From Citrobacter sp. (GTDB taxonomy: Bacteria; Pseudomonadota; Gammaproteobacteria; Enterobacterales; Enterobacteriaceae): 9,583 bases of DNA. The translations under genes were made by a program, and so were the position numbers. The stretch spans positions 1 through 9,583 of the forward strand of contig DXKH01000060.1 in NCBI GenBank assembly GCA_019415335.1, read 5' to 3'. Positions 6,874 through 9,583 of the stretch are shown here, in pieces (position 1 is the stretch's first letter; every line of letters starts with the position of its first letter). The notes beneath the pieces are model-generated. The model saw only the letters and a program-made list of their open reading frames with translations, ran no database searches and was not told where the DNA came from.

Positions 6874-8013
6874 TTAGTACAGAGAGTGGGTATTGTTTTC
6901 AATATGCTCTTTGGTGATGCGACCGAACATTTTCCAGTAACACCAACTGGTGTAGATGAGAATGATCGGAACAAACACCGCAGCAACCCAGGTCATCAGA
7001 TTCAGCGTCAGTTGGCTGGATGTCGCATCCCACATGGTCAGGCTCGCGTTCATCATGGTGCTTGAAGGCATCACGAACGGGAACATCGCGATACCAGCAG
7101 TCAGGATGATGCAGGCCAGCGTCAGAGAAGAGAACAGGAATGCCCATGCCCCTTTCTCCATACGGGACGTCAGAATCGTCAGCAGCGGCAGCGCCACACC
7201 CAGTGCCGGAACCAGCCACAGGATCGGTGCGTTGTTGAAGTTGACCATCCAGGCACCCGCTTCACGCGCCACTTCTTTAGTCAGCGGGTTAGACGCCGCA
7301 TGATGATCCACCGCAGAGGTCACCACGTAACCGTCAATACCGTACATCACCCAGACACCCGCCAGCGCGAAGCAGACCAGAGTGACCAGCGCCGCAATCT
7401 GCGACGTCGCACGGGCACGCAGGTGCAGTTCACCCACGGTACGCATCTGCAGATAGGTCGCGCCCTGAGTAATGATCATCCCCACGCTTACCACGCCTGC
7501 CAGCAAACCAAACGGGTTCAGCAGCTGGAAGAAGTTACCGGTGTAGTACAGACGCAGATACTCATCAATATGGAACGGTACGCCCTGCAGCAGGTTGCCG
7601 AATGCCACGCCGATCACCAGCGGCGGCACGAAACTCCCCACGAAGATGCCCCAGTCCCACATGTTGCGCCAGCGGGTATCTTCAATCTTCGAGCGGTAAT
7701 CAAAACCGACCGGACGGAAGAACAAGGACGCCAGCACGAGGATCATCGCCACATAGAAACCGGAAAACGCCGCAGCATAGACCATCGGCCAGGCCGCAAA
7801 CAGCGCGCCGCCCGCAGTGATCAGCCACACCTGGTTACCGTCCCAGTGCGGAGCGATGGAGTTAATCATAATTCGACGCTCGGTGTCGTTACGACCGAGG
7901 AAACGGGTGAGCATGCCCACCCCCATGTCGAAGCCATCGGTGACCGCAAAACCAATCAGCAGAATGCCAACCAGCAGCCACCAGATAAAACGTAGTACTT
8001 CATAATCGATCAT
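6874..8013 (-). CDS. cydB: Cytochrome bd-I ubiquinol oxidase subunit II, CydB
   Basis: CydB is a 379-residue inner-membrane subunit that pairs with CydA and provides part of the proton and oxygen pathways of the quinol:O2 oxidoreductase. About nine hydrophobic helices are visible. The start is MIDYEVLRFIWWLL. The family motif GFAVTDGFDMGVGML (about 21-35) and PHWDGNQVWLI (55-65), including Trp57 and Asp58, are present. So is the FFRPVGFDYRSK segment near 98-109. The C-terminus HSLY matches E. coli. The ATG at 8013 follows the cydA stop by 15 bp with AGGAG seven bases upstream. The length equals E. coli CydB. Most differences lie in the loop around 230-250 and in later helices. Confidence 0.98.
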   Translation of the reverse strand: MIDYEVLRFIWWLLVGILLIGFAVTDGFDMGVGMLTRFLGRNDTERRIMINSIAPHWDGNQVWLITAGGALFAAWPMVYAAAFSGFYVAMILVLASLFFRPVGFDYRSKIEDTRWRNMWDWGIFVGSFVPPLVIGVAFGNLLQGVPFHIDEYLRLYYTGNFFQLLNPFGLLAGVVSVGMIITQGATYLQMRTVGELHLRARATSQIAALVTLVCFALAGVWVMYGIDGYVVTSAVDHHAASNPLTKEVAREAGAWMVNFNNAPILWLVPALGVALPLLTILTSRMEKGAWAFLFSSLTLACIILTAGIAMFPFVMPSSTMMNASLTMWDATSSQLTLNLMTWVAAVFVPIILIYTSWCYWKMFGRITKEHIENNTHSLY

Positions 8014-8028
8014 TTGACGACTCCTGTC

Positions 8029-9583
8029 TTAGCGTGCCGGCTGAGTAGTCGCGGTGGACTGCTCAAAGTGATAGCGACCGGTTTTCAGGCTGCTTGGGCC
8101 AAGGCGTGCGAACTTGAACATCAGGAACAGTTCAGCCACCAGGAACAGGGTATACAGGCCACAAATCAGGATCATGGAGAACAGCAGGTCGCCGACGGTC
8201 AGCGACGAGTTCGCCACTGCGGTTGGCAGCACCTCACCGATAGCCCAAGGCTGACGGCCATATTCGGCGACAAACCAGCCGGCTTCTACTGCAATCCACG
8301 GCAGTGGAATACCGTACAGCGCAGCACGCAGCAGCCATTTCTTCTCACCGATGCGGTTACGAATCACGCTCCAGAAGGAGAGCGCAATGATCGCCAGCAG
8401 CAGGAAGCCACATGCCACCATGATACGGAAAGCAAAATACAGCGGCGCAACACGTGGAATAGAATCTTTCGTCGCCTGCTGAATCTGCGCTTCGGTGGCA
8501 TCTGAAACGTTCGGAGTATAGCGCTTCAGCAGCAGACCATAACCGAGGTCTTTCTTCATGCTGTTGAACTGATCGCGAACCGCCTGGTCGGTCGAACCGG
8601 CACGCAGTTGCTCCAGCAGTTCATACGCTTTCATTCCGTTACGGATACGCTCTTCATGCTGCACCATCAGGTCTTTCAGACCGATAACCGGCGTATCAAC
8701 AGAACGCGTGGCAATAATGCCCAGTGCGTAAGGGATCTGAATCGCCAGTTTGTTTTCCTGCGACTCCTGGTCAGGAATACCGAACAGGGTAAAGGCAGCC
8801 GGAGCAGGCTGAGTCTCCCACTCTGCTTCAATGGCCGCGAGTTTGGTTTTCTGCACGTCGCCCATTTCGTAACCGGATTCATCACCCAGAACGATAACAG
8901 ACAGCACGGCAGCCATACCGAAGCTTGCTGCGATTGCGAAAGAGCGTTTTGCGAAAGCAATGTCGCGGCCTTTCAGCAGGTAGTAAGCGCTGATACCGAG
9001 CACGAACATCGCCCCGGTCACGTAGCCAGACGCCACGGTGTGAACAAATTTCACCTGGGCTACCGGGTTAAGGACCAGTTCAGAGAAGCTCACCATCTCC
9101 ATACGCATGGTTTCGAAGTTGAAATCCGATGCGATAGGGTTCTGCATCCAGCCGTTAGCGACCAGGATCCACAGAGCGGACAGGTTAGAACCTAAAGCGA
9201 CCAGCCAGGTTACCGCCATGTGCTGAACTTTGCTCAGACGATCCCAGCCGAAGAAGAACAGACCTACAAAGGTGGATTCGAGGAAGAAGGCCATCAGACC
9301 TTCGATCGCCAGCGGCGCACCGAAGATGTCCCCAACGTAGTGGGAATAGTAAGACCAGTTTGTCCCGAACTGGAACTCCATGGTCAACCCGGTTGCCACA
9401 CCCAGAGCGAAGTTGATACCAAACAACTTGCCCCAGAACTTAGTCATATCTTTATAAATCTGTTTGCCGGAAAGGACGTAGACCGTTTCCATAATGGCCA
9501 GCAGGAACGCCATACCGAGCGTCAGTGGCACAAAAAGGAAGTGGTACATCGCGGTCAAGGCAAACTGTAAGCGCGACAGTTCG
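8029..9583 (-). CDS. cydA: Cytochrome bd-I ubiquinol oxidase subunit I, CydA (partial at 5' end)
   Basis: CydA carries haems b558, b595 and d and the quinol site, and it reduces O2 to water at low oxygen tension. The gene runs off the right edge. The reading frame continues past the internal Met17 to 9582 (residues [11 protein letters not shown] precede it), so about five codons including the start are outside. With E. coli numbering the conserved residues are present: His19 (b595), His186 and Met393 (b558), Glu99 and Glu107 (proton path), Lys252 and Glu257 in the Q-loop, and Glu445 with Arg448 in EYGRQPW. The expected full length is 522 residues. The C-terminal tail of the Q-loop (around 275-285) differs from E. 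coli. The ArcA/Fnr-controlled promoters known in E. coli would lie outside the window. Confidence 0.98.
   Translation of the reverse strand, partial: ELSRLQFALTAMYHFLFVPLTLGMAFLLAIMETVYVLSGKQIYKDMTKFWGKLFGINFALGVATGLTMEFQFGTNWSYYSHYVGDIFGAPLAIEGLMAFFLESTFVGLFFFGWDRLSKVQHMAVTWLVALGSNLSALWILVANGWMQNPIASDFNFETMRMEMVSFSELVLNPVAQVKFVHTVASGYVTGAMFVLGISAYYLLKGRDIAFAKRSFAIAASFGMAAVLSVIVLGDESGYEMGDVQKTKLAAIEAEWETQPAPAAFTLFGIPDQESQENKLAIQIPYALGIIATRSVDTPVIGLKDLMVQHEERIRNGMKAYELLEQLRAGSTDQAVRDQFNSMKKDLGYGLLLKRYTPNVSDATEAQIQQATKDSIPRVAPLYFAFRIMVACGFLLLAIIALSFWSVIRNRIGEKKWLLRAALYGIPLPWIAVEAGWFVAEYGRQPWAIGEVLPTAVANSSLTVGDLLFSMILICGLYTLFLVAELFLMFKFARLGPSSLKTGRYHFEQSTATTQPAR

Noticed and set aside
7300..7995. 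A 231-codon open frame on the plus strand opposite cydB
   Set aside because: It is antisense to intact cydB. The His/Arg/Gln-rich composition is typical of a complementary frame of a membrane-protein gene.
9558..9583. A CydA start at the TTG near 9558
   Set aside because: The frame stays open to the window edge with conserved residues [11 protein letters not shown], so the true start is outside and the gene is partial.

Overview
The window is ordinary chromosomal DNA from an enterobacterium of the Escherichia/Salmonella/Citrobacter group. Every gene lies on the minus strand, and the layout is the conserved cydA-cydB-cydX-ybgE / ybgC-tolQ-tolR-tolA-tolB-pal-cpoB / lysT-valT-lysW tRNA order. 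From memory of the E. coli proteins, TolA, TolB, TolR and YbgE differ at many positions in a Salmonella/Citrobacter-like way, so a Citrobacter-type genome is more likely than E. coli itself. CpoB, however, looks essentially identical to the E. coli protein. Species assignment needs a database comparison.

Read in the direction of transcription (right to left): 9583-6401 is the cytochrome bd-I oxidase operon. cydA is cut by the right edge and lacks only about five N-terminal codons. It is followed by cydB, the 37-codon cydX and ybgE, and ends at a strong intrinsic terminator (6401-6433). An intergenic region of about 220 bp then holds the probable start region of the tol-pal operon. Next come ybgC (acyl-CoA thioesterase), tolQ, tolR and tolA (inner-membrane energised complex), then a 131-bp gap with a hairpin and a possible internal promoter. 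tolB (periplasmic), pal (outer-membrane lipoprotein) and cpoB (periplasmic coordinator of PBP1B with Tol) follow. After a long hairpin without a U-tract and a stable-RNA-type promoter, the left end carries tRNA-Lys(UUU), tRNA-Val(UAC) and tRNA-Lys(UUU). Between the first two lies a 135-bp spacer containing an 18-nt copy of the tRNA-Lys 3' end and three back-to-back hairpins.

Functionally, CydABX is a quinol:O2 oxidoreductase that contributes to proton motive force, and TolQRA uses proton motive force to act on TolB-Pal and keep the outer membrane attached during division. I found no mobile element, CRISPR array, defence system or unknown gene cluster, and no previously undescribed system. The observations most worth checking are at the left end. 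The second tRNA-Lys copy has a D-stem mismatch (C11 to G) compared with the intact copy in the same window, and the tRNA-Val next to it has C instead of the expected A at the discriminator position.
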